Source: Kiritimatiellia bacterium | GTDB taxonomy: Bacteria > Verrucomicrobiota > Kiritimatiellia > RFP12 > UBA1067 | Length of the DNA stretch: 5,226 bases | Assembly: GCA_900767325.1 (NCBI GenBank) | Contig: CAAFYT010000065.1 | Coordinates: 1-5,226 of the forward strand | Direction: 5' to 3' | Shown here: positions 4,541-5,226 of the stretch, piece by piece | How positions within the stretch are numbered: the first letter of the stretch is position 1 | Layout of the letters: every line of letters begins with the position of its first letter | The notes under the pieces: generated by a model | The model's input: the letters and a program-made list of their open reading frames with translations, nothing else | Told to the model about the DNA's origin: nothing | Database searches by the model: none | Made by a program: the position numbers and the translations under genes

Positions 4541-5226
4541 ATGAAGCAGATGAAGATCATCAAGCGGAGCGGGCAGGAAGTCGCGTTCGACATCGAGAAG
4601 ATTGAGAATGCGATCCGCAAGGCATCGAATGTCGTGGATCCAGTGGATGCGCTGTCGGAGGATCGCATCAAGCTGATCGCCAAGGAGGTCGCCGGCGTGT
4701 GCGAAGCGCGCGATCGGGCGATGACGGTCGAGGAGATCCAGGACGTCGTCGAGAACAAGATCATGGAGCTCGGGTCGCGCGTGGTGGCGAAGAAGTACAT
4801 CGTCTACCGCTACAAGCGCGAGCTCGCCCGCAAGGCGAACACGACGGACGAGCAGATCCTGTCGCTGATCGAGTGCAACAACGAGGACGTGAAGCAGGAG
4901 AACTCCAACAAGAATCCGCGCATCAACTCGGTGCAGCGCGACTACATGGCGGGCGAGGTCTCGAAGGACGTCGCGGCGCGCCTTCTGCTGCCGCAGGATG
5001 TCGTGCAGGCGCACAAGGACGGGCTCATCCACTTCCACGACATGGACTACTTCGCGCAGCACATGCACAACTGCGATCTCGTCAACCTCGAGGATATGCT
5101 CCAGAACGGCACGGTCATCTCGGGGACGATGATCGAGAAGCCGAAGAGCTTCTCCACGGCGTGCAACATCGCGACGCAGATCATCGCGCAGGTTGCCTCG
5201 AACCAGTACGGCGGCCAGTCCATCTC
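4541..5226 (+). CDS. nrdD: Anaerobic (class III) ribonucleoside-triphosphate reductase, N-terminal part, 3' end outside the window
   Basis: NrdD reduces ribonucleoside triphosphates to deoxyribonucleotides in the absence of oxygen, using a glycyl radical installed by the radical-SAM activase NrdG and, in most forms, formate as reductant. The first 228 residues are visible. Residues 4 to about 95 form an ATP-cone (MKIIKRSGQEVAFDIEKIENAIRKA, then AMTVEEIQDVVENKIMELG and KKYIVYRYKRELAR), the dATP/ATP-sensing activity switch. The reductase domain then begins, with ENSNKNPRINSVQRDYMAGE, DGLIHFHDMDYFAQHMHNCD and KSFSTACNIATQIIAQVASNQYGGQSIS, all strongly conserved in NrdD. Cys178 in HNCDLVNLEDML is at the position of a cysteine conserved in the family. 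The C-terminal zinc site, glycyl-radical motif and any nrdG partner lie beyond the right edge. An NrdR-box candidate in the promoter fits its expected regulation. Confidence 0.97.
   Translation, partial: MKQMKIIKRSGQEVAFDIEKIENAIRKASNVVDPVDALSEDRIKLIAKEVAGVCEARDRAMTVEEIQDVVENKIMELGSRVVAKKYIVYRYKRELARKANTTDEQILSLIECNNEDVKQENSNKNPRINSVQRDYMAGEVSKDVAARLLLPQDVVQAHKDGLIHFHDMDYFAQHMHNCDLVNLEDMLQNGTVISGTMIEKPKSFSTACNIATQIIAQVASNQYGGQSI

Noticed and set aside
4533..4544. Three-codon leader frame ATG AAG AAA TGA overlapping the nrdD start
   Set aside because: The Shine-Dalgarno is too close to its ATG and a match this short is expected by chance in A/G-rich sequence; it is noted only because ATGAAG occurs three times within 23 bases.

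Overview
The window is GC-rich bacterial DNA with G/C-biased third codon positions and short AT-rich gaps. It carries six genes: rpsP (5'-truncated by the window edge), rplS, an outer-membrane porin-like gene, an LctP-family permease on the minus strand, a short GH20-related gene, and nrdD (3'-truncated by the window edge). The porin, with a C-terminal Phe, indicates a Gram-negative envelope. The class III ribonucleotide reductase indicates anaerobic growth. The GH20-like protein type would fit the PVC group (Kiritimatiellota, Lentisphaerota or Verrucomicrobiota), but that placement is a guess.

Left region (1-2182, plus strand): the end of ribosomal protein S16, then L19 with an almost ideal Shine-Dalgarno, then after 5 nt a 513-residue coiled-coil plus beta-barrel protein, closed by a strong intrinsic terminator. 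The usual rimM and trmD genes between rpsP and rplS are missing, and the porin sits in the ribosomal transcription unit.

Middle region (2177-4393): a divergent pair. The minus-strand gene is a lactate/glycolate-type permease that lacks the N-terminal part normal for the family. The plus-strand gene is a 293-residue protein that looks like a GH20-type glycosidase barrel from which the catalytic middle is gone. Between them lies a mirror-symmetric promoter: an identical extended -10 element (TGGTATAAT) on each strand, each exactly 9 nt from the chosen ATG, so both mRNAs should be leaderless or nearly so. This is the most unusual part of the window.

Right region (4394-5226): an AT-rich intergenic stretch with a 12-bp perfect palindrome, a plausible promoter and a good NrdR-box candidate, leading to nrdD, which has a conventional leader and Shine-Dalgarno. 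The lactate-type permease and NrdD suggest a fermentative or anaerobic lifestyle. No RNA gene, CRISPR array, insertion sequence or long repeat was seen, and no gap without a gene exceeds 150 bases.
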